Positions 1 to 5,002 of a stretch of 5,002 nt of DNA are shown in pieces. The notes beneath the pieces are model-generated. The model saw nothing but the letters and a program-made list of their open reading frames with translations, made no database searches and had not been told where the DNA came from. The position numbers and the translations under genes were made by a program. Within the stretch, counting starts at the first letter, position 1; every line of letters begins with the position of its first letter. The DNA comes from Thermoplasmata archaeon (lineage in GTDB: Archaea > Thermoplasmatota > Thermoplasmata > UBA184), in NCBI GenBank assembly GCA_021827545.1, contig JAKAVH010000176.1, positions 1 to 5,002 on the forward strand. Direction: 5' to 3'.

Positions 1-873
1 GTGGGCCCCGGGACGGGTCGCGAGGATGCGATCGAAGAGCTCCGGAGCTCCGCCGCGCTGGATGTGCCCGATCTGCGCGCTGCGGGTCTCGATCCCGGTC
101 GCCTCCTCGATGCGGCGGGCCAGCTCGACCCCGACCTGCCGCTCGCGGAGGAGCTCGTGGCCGAACTCGTCTTTCGCTCCCGCCGAGCCCCGGCGAGGTC
201 CGAGGTCGATCCCCTCGCTGGCGACCACGAGGGCGTAGCCCCGGGCGTGAACCGCCGCGCGGACCCGGGCGAGGAGCGCGGACTCGTCGTACCCCTCTTC
301 GGGCACGAGGGTCGCGTCGGCCCCGCCCGCGAGACCGGTCGCGAGCGCGACCCAGCCGGCGTGGCGGCCCATGACCTCGAGGACGATCGCGCGGTGGTGG
401 CTCCCCGCCGTGTCCCGCAGCCGCTCGAGGGCATCGACCGCCACCGCCGTCGCGGAGTGGAAACCAAAGGTCCAGTCGGTCCCGGTGACGTCGTTGTCCA
501 TCGTCTTCGGGACGCCGACCACCCTGCCGCCGCGACGGTGGAGCTCGAGCGCGGCGCTCAGCGTGTCGTCGCCCCCGATCGCGATCAGCGCATCGAGGCG
601 GTGCCGGTCGAGCGTCTCGAGGACCTTCGCGGCGTCGGCCTCCCTTCCGAACGGGTTCGTTCGCGAGCTCCCGAGGACCGTGCCGCCGCGCCCGATGAGC
701 CCCGTGACGTCCGTGGGGAGGAGCGGCCGCGTGAGGTCGTCGCGGACCCCTTTCCAGCCGTCCAGGAACCCGAGGGTCTCGTGCCCGGCGCGGGCCGCCC
801 GCAGCACGACCGCGCGGATCGCGGGGTTGAGCCCGGGGCAGTCCCCGCCACCGGTAAGAACGCCGAACTTCAC
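1..873 (-). CDS. pfp: 6-phosphofructokinase, probably pyrophosphate-dependent (3' end cut off by window edge)
   Basis: Phosphorylates fructose 6-phosphate to fructose 1,6-bisphosphate, a cytosolic glycolytic step; with pyrophosphate as donor the reaction is reversible. 291 codons are visible. Family motifs in order: N-terminal LTGGGDCPGLN at residues 6-16, GGTVLGSSRTNP at 63-74, GGDDT at 100-104, PKTMDND at 122-128 with the expected catalytic Asp126, GTDWTFGF at 131-138, VMGRHAGW at 167-174, and GHIQRGG at 269-275. Asp103 and Lys123 occupy the positions that are Gly104 and Gly124 in the ATP enzyme of E. coli; Asp plus Lys is the established pattern of pyrophosphate-using enzymes. The overall look is that of the actinobacterial-type (group III) enzymes of about 340 residues, so about 50 C-terminal residues should lie beyond position 1. 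The GTG start at 873 overlaps the stop of the upstream peptidase gene (GTGA), gives the family's usual N-terminus, and has GAGGT six bases ahead. Family assignment is near certain; phosphoryl-donor choice is inferred from two residues. Confidence 0.95.
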   Translation of the reverse strand, partial: MKFGVLTGGGDCPGLNPAIRAVVLRAARAGHETLGFLDGWKGVRDDLTRPLLPTDVTGLIGRGGTVLGSSRTNPFGREADAAKVLETLDRHRLDALIAIGGDDTLSAALELHRRGGRVVGVPKTMDNDVTGTDWTFGFHSATAVAVDALERLRDTAGSHHRAIVLEVMGRHAGWVALATGLAGGADATLVPEEGYDESALLARVRAAVHARGYALVVASEGIDLGPRRGSAGAKDEFGHELLRERQVGVELARRIEEATGIETRSAQIGHIQRGGAPELFDRILATRPGAH

Positions 874-1979
874 GCGGGGACCTCGAGGTAGGCGCGTGGG
901 GCGGTCGAGAGGAATTCGTAGCCGGTCTTCGTCACGACCACATCGTCCTCGATCCGGACCCCACCCCGACCGGGGAGGTAGATCCCCGGCTCGACCGTGA
1001 TCGCCATGCCTTCCTCGAGCGGATCGTCGACCGTGGTGTTGTAGCCCCAGCCGTCGTGGACGCTCAGCCCGATCGAGTGGCCGACCCCGTGGTTCAGCCG
1101 ACCCTTCCACGGAGACGCGTCGATGACGCGCTGGGCGGCCAGATGGACCTCCTTGCCCGGCACCCCGGGCCGGATGACCGAGAGCGCGGCGGCCTGCGCG
1201 GCCTCGACGGTGTCGTGGATCTTCTTCAGCTCCTCGTCGCGCCGGCCGAAGTGGAAGGAGCGGGTGATGTCGCTCGCGTACCGACGGTAGTACGCCCCGA
1301 AGTCGCACACGATCGAGTCTCCGCTCGCGAGCCGGGTCTCTCCCGGAGAGTAGTGCGGCTCCGCACCGTGCGCGCCGAACGCAACGATTGTCGCGAACGA
1401 CCGACCGCTCGCCCCGTGTCGGCTCATGCGGTACTCCATCTCCGCCGCCAGGCCGAGCTCGGTGACGCCCTCTTGGAGCAGCGGCGGGATCTCTCGACCC
1501 ACGGCCGAGCCGATCTCGGCCGCGCGGCGCAGACGCACGATCTCCTCGGCGTCTTTCGTGACCCGCGCCCGACGGACGGCGTTCGAGGCGTCGGACCACG
1601 TGACCGAGGGAAGCATCTTTGACAACCGGACGAACCAATCGTGGGTCAACTCGCGGTAGTGGAGGCCGATGTCGGCCGCGCTGCCGACGAGTTTCTTGAC
1701 CAGCCCCTCCGTCTCGTCCCCCCGACCGACCACATGGACCTTGACGTGAGGGTCGTGCTTCGCGGCCTGGTAGGCGCTCTCCGACTCGAGCGGCGAGCTG
1801 AGCACGTCGAGCTCTCCGTCGGGGTGGGCGATGGCCACGGAGCCCTCGAAGAGCCCCGCCGGCACGTCGAACAGGTAGAAGAACGTCTGATCGAGGTGCG
1901 GGTCGGTCGCGTTCGCGAGCAGGAGTACGTCGGGACGCGGATCGAGATGTCGGAAGACCTTCTCCACGCGGGCTTTCAT
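870..1979 (-). CDS. M24-family metallopeptidase (aminopeptidase P / Xaa-Pro dipeptidase type)
   Basis: Predicted cytosolic dinuclear-metal peptidase that cleaves the bond before proline in peptides or Xaa-Pro dipeptides. The 369-residue length is normal for PepQ-like enzymes. Residues 1 to about 135 form the creatinase-type N-terminal domain; about 140 to 362 form the pita-bread catalytic domain. All five expected metal ligands are visible: Asp226 (CDFGAY), Asp237 (SDITR), His301 (NHGVGHSIG), Glu330 (VEPGIY) and Glu344 (RIEDD). The accessory histidines are also present, His208 (EPHYSPG) and His308 (SVHDG), so the enzyme should be active. There is no signal peptide or membrane segment. The ATG at 1979 follows the gcvPB stop by 16 bases; only a weak GAG lies ahead of it, so translation may depend on coupling to gcvPB. 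The gene ends in a 4-base overlap with the phosphofructokinase start. Substrate is not settled by sequence: creatinase, ectoine hydrolase and related amidohydrolases share this fold, although the ligand set fits a peptidase best. Confidence 0.93.
   Translation of the reverse strand: MKARVEKVFRHLDPRPDVLLLANATDPHLDQTFFYLFDVPAGLFEGSVAIAHPDGELDVLSSPLESESAYQAAKHDPHVKVHVVGRGDETEGLVKKLVGSAADIGLHYRELTHDWFVRLSKMLPSVTWSDASNAVRRARVTKDAEEIVRLRRAAEIGSAVGREIPPLLQEGVTELGLAAEMEYRMSRHGASGRSFATIVAFGAHGAEPHYSPGETRLASGDSIVCDFGAYYRRYASDITRSFHFGRRDEELKKIHDTVEAAQAAALSVIRPGVPGKEVHLAAQRVIDASPWKGRLNHGVGHSIGLSVHDGWGYNTTVDDPLEEGMAITVEPGIYLPGRGGVRIEDDVVVTKTGYEFLSTAPRAYLEVPA
880..884 (-). promoter_or_regulatory. Shine-Dalgarno for the phosphofructokinase gene
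   Basis: On the minus strand GAGGT lies six bases before the GTG at 873 and inside the last codons of the M24 peptidase gene. It supports choosing GTG 873 as the start despite the overlap with the upstream stop codon, and it suggests independent re-initiation after the peptidase is translated. Confidence 0.7.
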
Positions 1980-1995
1980 CGTCTCGGGCGAACCG

Positions 1996-3462
1996 TCACG
2001 GGGTTTCAGCTTTTGCGCCGGCCGTCCGCAGGTCCTTCCACGAGAGGAGCGGCTCGCGCGCGGCCCGGACCTCGTCGACCCTCGCGACGGCGAGGTGCTG
2101 CGGGGCCCGATGGAGGTTCTCGGGCGTATCGGAGATCGCCCGCTCGAACGCCGCGATGAACTGGTCGAGCTCGCGTCGGCTCTCCGTCTCGGGAAGCTCG
2201 ACCATCAGCGACTCCTCGACCAGGGTCGGAAAGTAGACGGTCGGCGCATGGACCCCTTCGTCGAGGAGCCGCTTCGCGAGGTCGATCGTCCGCAACCCGC
2301 GGTCCTTGAGCGGGGCTCCCGAGAGCACGAACTCGTGCTTGACGAGCGGTCGGAAGGGCCGGGGCAGATAGCGACCGAGCTTCGCTCCGACGTAGTTCGA
2401 GTTCAGCACGGAGCGTCGGGCCACGTGCTTCAGCCCCTCCTCGCCGTGCGAGAGGGCGAAGGCGTAGGCCCGAAGGTCGAGGCCCGCGCTCCCATACGCC
2501 GAGCGGATCTTTCCGATCGATCTCGGCCGGTCGTAATCGAGCCGGAACTTCCGGCCCGCCTTGACGATCCGCGGCACCGGGAGGTACGGGGCCAGGGTCT
2601 CGCCGGCCGCGAGGACTCCGGCGCCGGGGCCGCCACCGCCGTGAGGCGTCGCGAACGTCTTGTGGAGGTTCAGATGGGCGACGTCAAATCCCATCCGCCC
2701 CGGGTTCGTGACGCCCAGGATCGCGTTGAGGTTCGCGCCGTCGTAGTAGAGCATACCGCCGGCCGCATGGACGATTTCGGCGATCTCGAGGATGTCGCTT
2801 TCGAAGAGGCCCGCGGTGTTCGGGTTCGTCAGCATGAAGCAGGCGGTGCGCGCCGAGACCGCTGCCCGCAGTGCCGCGACATCGACGCAGCCGTCCTTCG
2901 ACGGGATCTCCCGCGTGGTGTAGCCGGCCATCGCGGCCGATGCGGGGTTGGTCCCGTGCGCGGTGTCGGGCAGAAGGACCTCGGTCCGGGACTCGGATTC
3001 CCCCCGATCCCGGAAGTACGCCCGTACCATCAGCATCGCGGCGTACTCCCCGTGGGCTCCCGCCGAGGGCTGGAGCGAGACCTCGGGAAGGCCGGTGACC
3101 TTCCCGAGCAGCCGCTCGAGCTTCCAGAGGAACTCGAGCGAGCCCTGCGCCGTCGTCTCGGGCTGGTACGGGTGCATGTCCGCCGCTCCCGGGCGGCGGG
3201 CGAGCATCTCGGAGACCTTCGGGTTATACTTCATCGTGCAGGAGCCGAGAGGGTACGGGGCCGTGTCGATCCCGAAGTTCATCTGAGACAGTCGGGTGTA
3301 GTGCCGCACCACCTCGGGCTCGGACAGCTCGGGCCAGCGGATCGCTTCCTTCCGACGGAATCGCTCCGGGACCCCCGGCACCTCGGCGGCGGCCACGGGG
3401 GTACGGGGAGGAGCGAGGTCCCAGAGCGATGGCTCGTCCCAGCGAGCCTGACGGAAGCTCAT
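1996..3462 (-). CDS. gcvPB: Glycine dehydrogenase (decarboxylating) subunit 2, PLP-binding P-protein subunit
   Basis: Together with GcvPA this forms the P-protein of the glycine cleavage system, which decarboxylates glycine and passes the aminomethyl group to the lipoyl arm of the H-protein. The 488 residues match the family's usual length. Hallmarks in order: YPLGSCTMKYNP at 70-81, PYQPE at 98-102, LQPSAGAHGEYA at 130-141, DTAHGTNPASA at 166-176, LTNPNTAGLFE at 211-221, YYDGANLNA at 239-247, and LNLHKTFATPHGGGGPG at 264-280. Lys268 in the last motif is the expected Schiff-base lysine for pyridoxal phosphate, and Asp241 is the expected contact to its ring nitrogen. The SAYGSAG segment at 321-327 is also typical. 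The open frame runs far upstream, but ATG 3462 is the right start: it gives a normal family N-terminus, overlaps the gcvPA stop as ATGA, and has GGGAGGT four bases ahead. All key residues are intact. The split P-protein form is usual in archaea and in many bacteria. Confidence 0.97.
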   Translation of the reverse strand: MSFRQARWDEPSLWDLAPPRTPVAAAEVPGVPERFRRKEAIRWPELSEPEVVRHYTRLSQMNFGIDTAPYPLGSCTMKYNPKVSEMLARRPGAADMHPYQPETTAQGSLEFLWKLERLLGKVTGLPEVSLQPSAGAHGEYAAMLMVRAYFRDRGESESRTEVLLPDTAHGTNPASAAMAGYTTREIPSKDGCVDVAALRAAVSARTACFMLTNPNTAGLFESDILEIAEIVHAAGGMLYYDGANLNAILGVTNPGRMGFDVAHLNLHKTFATPHGGGGPGAGVLAAGETLAPYLPVPRIVKAGRKFRLDYDRPRSIGKIRSAYGSAGLDLRAYAFALSHGEEGLKHVARRSVLNSNYVGAKLGRYLPRPFRPLVKHEFVLSGAPLKDRGLRTIDLAKRLLDEGVHAPTVYFPTLVEESLMVELPETESRRELDQFIAAFERAISDTPENLHRAPQHLAVARVDEVRAAREPLLSWKDLRTAGAKAETP

Positions 3463-4841
3463 GCCGACCTCCCGGCCGCGGCCATCGCGGACCGGGCGGC
3501 CGCGCCGTACTTCTGGATCTCCCGGTCCCCGACGAACTCGGTGGTCGCGACGAGGATCCGCTCCGGAGCGCCCGAGGCTCCGGGTCGCGGGTCCGTGAGC
3601 GGGTGTCCGCCCAGGATGCGACGGCGGCGCAGGCGGTCCAGGAACTCGGAGGCCGTCCCCCGGGTCACCTCGACCGTGAACTCTCCCAGATACGGCGCGT
3701 CGAAACGGGGCGCCCGGAGCCCGTCGATTCCGCTGAGCGTGCCGGCCAGCGTGCGAGCCTTCTCGGCGAGGGAACGTTGGAGTTCGGCAAGGCCCCGGGG
3801 ACCGACCAGGCTCGCGTAGACGACGAAGGCGAGCGCCATCAGCGACTCGTTGGTGCAGATGTTCGAGGTGGCTCGAGAGCGTCGGATATGTTGCTCGCGG
3901 GTGACGAGCGTGAGGGCGTAGGCCCTCTGCCCCACGGCGTCCTGCGTCGCCCCGACGATCCGGCCCGGGGCGGCTCGGACGTGCTCCTTCCGACAGGCGA
4001 AGAGACCGAGCAGCGGTCCGCCGTAGGCCGGAGAGATCCCGAATCCCTGGCCCTCCCCGACCACGACGTCGGCCCCGTAGGTCGCGGGGGGCTCGAGCAC
4101 GGCGAGCGAGAGCGGATCGGCCGAGACCACGAACGGCACGTCCCCGAGGATCGGCCTCAGGTCGAACAGCCCCTCGTCCAGATGGCCGAACCCGTTCGGT
4201 ACGTCCGCGAGGAGGCCGAAGACGTCCTTCTGGGCGACCGCGCGGCGCACGAAGTCGAGATCGAGACGGCCCGTGCGGTCGTCGAATGGGATCTCCTCGA
4301 CCGTGAGATTCGGCCCGCTCGCGTAGTTCCGCAGCACGCTCTTCTCTTCCCACGGCAGGCTCGCCGGGACGAGAAACCGCGTCCCGTCGTGGATCCGCCG
4401 GCAGAACAGGAGCGCCTCCCCGGCGGCGGTCGCCCCGTCGTAGAGCGACGCGTTCGCGACGTCGAGTCCGGTCATCTCGACCCAGAGGCTCTGGAACTCG
4501 AAGAGGGCCCGGAGCATCCCCTGGCTCGCCTCCGCCTGGTAGGGGGTGTAAGCGGTGTAGAACTCGCTGCGGCTGAGCATCGCATCGACGGCGGCCGGAA
4601 CATAGCGGGACCGGATCCGTCCGCCGAGGAACGAGGCGAACCGGGAGAGCGGGCGGTTGCGGCCGAGCACCCGGTCGATCTCGGAGACGACGGCCGGCTC
4701 GTCCATTCCGGGCCCGATCCCGATGCGGCCCATCCGGGCCTTTTTCGGCACGTCGGAAAACAGCTCGTCCACCGACGAGACCCCCAGCGCTTCGAGCAGC
4801 GCCGCCTCCTCGCCGGGCTCGTCCGAGATCCAACGACTCAC
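3459..4841 (-). CDS. gcvPA: Glycine dehydrogenase (decarboxylating) subunit 1
   Basis: The partner of GcvPB in the heterotetrameric P-protein; this subunit lacks the PLP lysine, as is normal for the family. It is 460 residues long, slightly above the usual 440-450. Family signatures: SVDELFSDVP at 23-32, FLGG at 71-74, SRSEFYTAYTPYQAEASQGML at 90-110 (start of a long conserved block), LFEFQSL at 113-119, DVANASLYDGATAAGEA at 127-143, PNGFGHLDE at 215-223, ADPLSL at 241-246, GEGQGFGI at 262-269, GGPLLG at 274-279, TREQHIRRSRATSNICTNESL at 314-334. The FLGG region departs from the usual pattern: Arg75 replaces the third glycine and Arg79 the histidine. The GTG at 4841 is chosen because it places SVDELF at the family's usual distance and lies just after a TATA-like element; the frame extends to an ATG at 4952, but that would run through the promoter. 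No Shine-Dalgarno precedes the GTG, which suggests a leaderless or short-leader message. It is the first gene of the leftward unit. Confidence 0.95.
   Translation of the reverse strand: MSRWISDEPGEEAALLEALGVSSVDELFSDVPKKARMGRIGIGPGMDEPAVVSEIDRVLGRNRPLSRFASFLGGRIRSRYVPAAVDAMLSRSEFYTAYTPYQAEASQGMLRALFEFQSLWVEMTGLDVANASLYDGATAAGEALLFCRRIHDGTRFLVPASLPWEEKSVLRNYASGPNLTVEEIPFDDRTGRLDLDFVRRAVAQKDVFGLLADVPNGFGHLDEGLFDLRPILGDVPFVVSADPLSLAVLEPPATYGADVVVGEGQGFGISPAYGGPLLGLFACRKEHVRAAPGRIVGATQDAVGQRAYALTLVTREQHIRRSRATSNICTNESLMALAFVVYASLVGPRGLAELQRSLAEKARTLAGTLSGIDGLRAPRFDAPYLGEFTVEVTRGTASEFLDRLRRRRILGGHPLTDPRPGASGAPERILVATTEFVGDREIQKYGAAARSAMAAAGRSA
3467..3473 (-). promoter_or_regulatory. Shine-Dalgarno for gcvPB
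   Basis: GGGAGGT on the minus strand sits four bases before ATG 3462, inside the last codons of gcvPA. It fixes the gcvPB start, which matters because the same frame stays open for about 1,500 bases further upstream. Confidence 0.8.
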
Positions 4842-4847
4842 GAAGAG

Positions 4848-4859
4848 CGCCCCGGGGCG
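4848..4859. repeat. Perfect 12-base palindrome in the gcvPA leader/promoter
   Basis: CGCCCCGGGGCG is a perfect inverted repeat with no spacer. It lies between the TATA-like element and the GTG of gcvPA and covers the predicted transcription start near 4852. It could be an operator, but by a rough base-composition estimate a few such 12-base GC palindromes are expected by chance in 5 kb at this GC content, so only its position makes it notable. Confidence 0.35.
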
Positions 4860-4873
4860 GCGGGAGCATCGGG

Positions 4874-4883
4874 AAAGATAAAG
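4874..4883 (-). promoter_or_regulatory. TATA-like element of the gcvPA-gcvPB-M24-pfp unit
   Basis: Minus-strand CTTTATCTTT is the only clear AT-rich patch in a GC-rich spacer. An archaeal TATA box is normally centred about 26 bases before the transcription start, which would put the start near 4852 and leave a leader of about ten bases before GTG 4841. The absence of a Shine-Dalgarno there fits this. GCGAA a few bases upstream is a weak match to a TFB recognition element. If the organism is bacterial the same patch could be a -10 box (TTATCT-like), but I see no good -35. Confidence 0.5.
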
Positions 4884-4977
4884 GAGTTCGCTCGGCCCTG
4901 CGCTCCCGCGGCCGAGGCGGGCGCCCGAACCAGCGCGCGGGTCCCTCCGCAAGCCTCATCGCACGCCCCGGCTCCGT

Positions 4978-4984
4978 GGGGAGG
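4978..4984 (+). promoter_or_regulatory. Shine-Dalgarno for the rightward gene at the window edge
   Basis: GGGGAGG is followed by a six-base spacer and ATG at 4991. The strength and spacing of this site are the main support for a real gene start there. Confidence 0.6.
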
Positions 4985-4990
4985 ATCCGT

Positions 4991-5002
4991 ATGCCCGAGC
5001 AG
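4991..5002 (+). CDS. Start of a divergent gene of unknown function (only four codons visible)
   Basis: ATG followed by codons for Pro-Glu-Gln, then the window ends. The call rests on the strong Shine-Dalgarno at the right spacing and on the position opposite the leftward operon; no product can be assigned from four codons. Being divergent from gcvPA it could share control with it, for example a regulator or another glycine cleavage component, but nothing in view supports either. Confidence 0.5.

Larger units (their letters stand above)
4842..4990. other. Divergent intergenic region
   Basis: A 149-base spacer between two genes that read away from each other. It carries the presumed promoter of the leftward gcvPA unit, a 12-base palindrome near its predicted transcription start, and the Shine-Dalgarno of the rightward gene. 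The rest is GC-rich. I see no convincing second TATA element close to the rightward gene, so its promoter is either a weak one or uses the shared AT-rich patch at 4874-4883 with a leader of about 90 bases. Confidence 0.7.

Noticed and set aside
1..891. Plus-strand open frame of 296 codons at the left edge
   Set aside because: It is the complement of the phosphofructokinase gene, whose motifs are unambiguous on the minus strand; the plus-strand product looks like nothing known.
1980..1995. Possible terminator or promoter between gcvPB and the peptidase gene
   Set aside because: The 16-base gap has no hairpin, T-run or AT-rich element, so the genes are most simply read as one unit.
2095..3819. 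574-codon plus-strand open frame antisense to gcvPB and gcvPA
   Set aside because: Long antisense frames are expected in GC-rich genes with strong third-position bias. The translation shows no domain and is rich in Arg, Gly, Val and Asp, and the opposite strand holds two clear enzymes.
4867..4869. ATG at 4869 on the minus strand as a start for the first gene
   Set aside because: It is out of frame with gcvPA and leads into the shadow frame of gcvPB.
4842..4952. Upstream in-frame ATG at 4952 as the gcvPA start
   Set aside because: It would add 37 residues that do not fit the family and would place the coding region across the only TATA-like element. GTG 4841 gives a normal N-terminus.
3463..4959. 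Minus-strand open frame extending gcvPB upstream to give a 987-residue protein
   Set aside because: The extension is a shadow of gcvPA in another frame: Arg/Gly/Pro-rich low-complexity sequence with no family match. The gcvPB start is fixed by its Shine-Dalgarno and by the family's N-terminus.

Overview
The window is a high-GC (roughly two-thirds G+C by eye) prokaryotic chromosome segment. It is almost fully coding, with four genes reading leftward (minus strand) and the first codons of a fifth gene reading rightward at the right edge. The sequence hints at an archaeon. The first gene of the leftward unit has an AT-rich TATA-like element about 37 bases before a GTG start and no Shine-Dalgarno, which suggests a leaderless or very short-leader transcript. 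Two of the three downstream genes have clear Shine-Dalgarno sequences, and glycine dehydrogenase is split into two subunit genes. None of this is decisive: split glycine dehydrogenases also occur in many bacteria, and an archaeal (for example high-GC Thermoplasmatota-like) origin is inference only.

Layout in transcription order, right to left: gcvPA (4841 to 3459), gcvPB (3462 to 1996), an M24 aminopeptidase P/prolidase-family metallopeptidase (1979 to 870), and a 6-phosphofructokinase with the residues of the pyrophosphate-dependent type (873 to beyond position 1, 3' end missing). Junctions are a 4-base ATGA overlap, a 16-base gap and a 4-base GTGA overlap, so the four genes almost certainly form one transcription unit with translational coupling. 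To the right, 149 bases (4842-4990) separate gcvPA from a divergent gene starting at 4991. This spacer holds the TATA-like element, a perfect 12-base palindrome close to the predicted transcription start, and a strong Shine-Dalgarno for the rightward gene.

Functionally, GcvPA and GcvPB together make the glycine-decarboxylating P-protein of the glycine cleavage system. The M24 enzyme would release amino acids from proline-containing peptides. The phosphofructokinase would interconvert fructose 6-phosphate and fructose 1,6-bisphosphate, probably reversibly with pyrophosphate. A joint role in feeding amino-acid carbon into central metabolism is plausible but inferred. The other glycine cleavage genes (T, H and L proteins) are not in the window. 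I see no RNA genes, mobile elements, CRISPR arrays or tandem repeats, and nothing that amounts to a clearly new biological system. The most notable points are the gene combination and the pyrophosphate signature of the phosphofructokinase.
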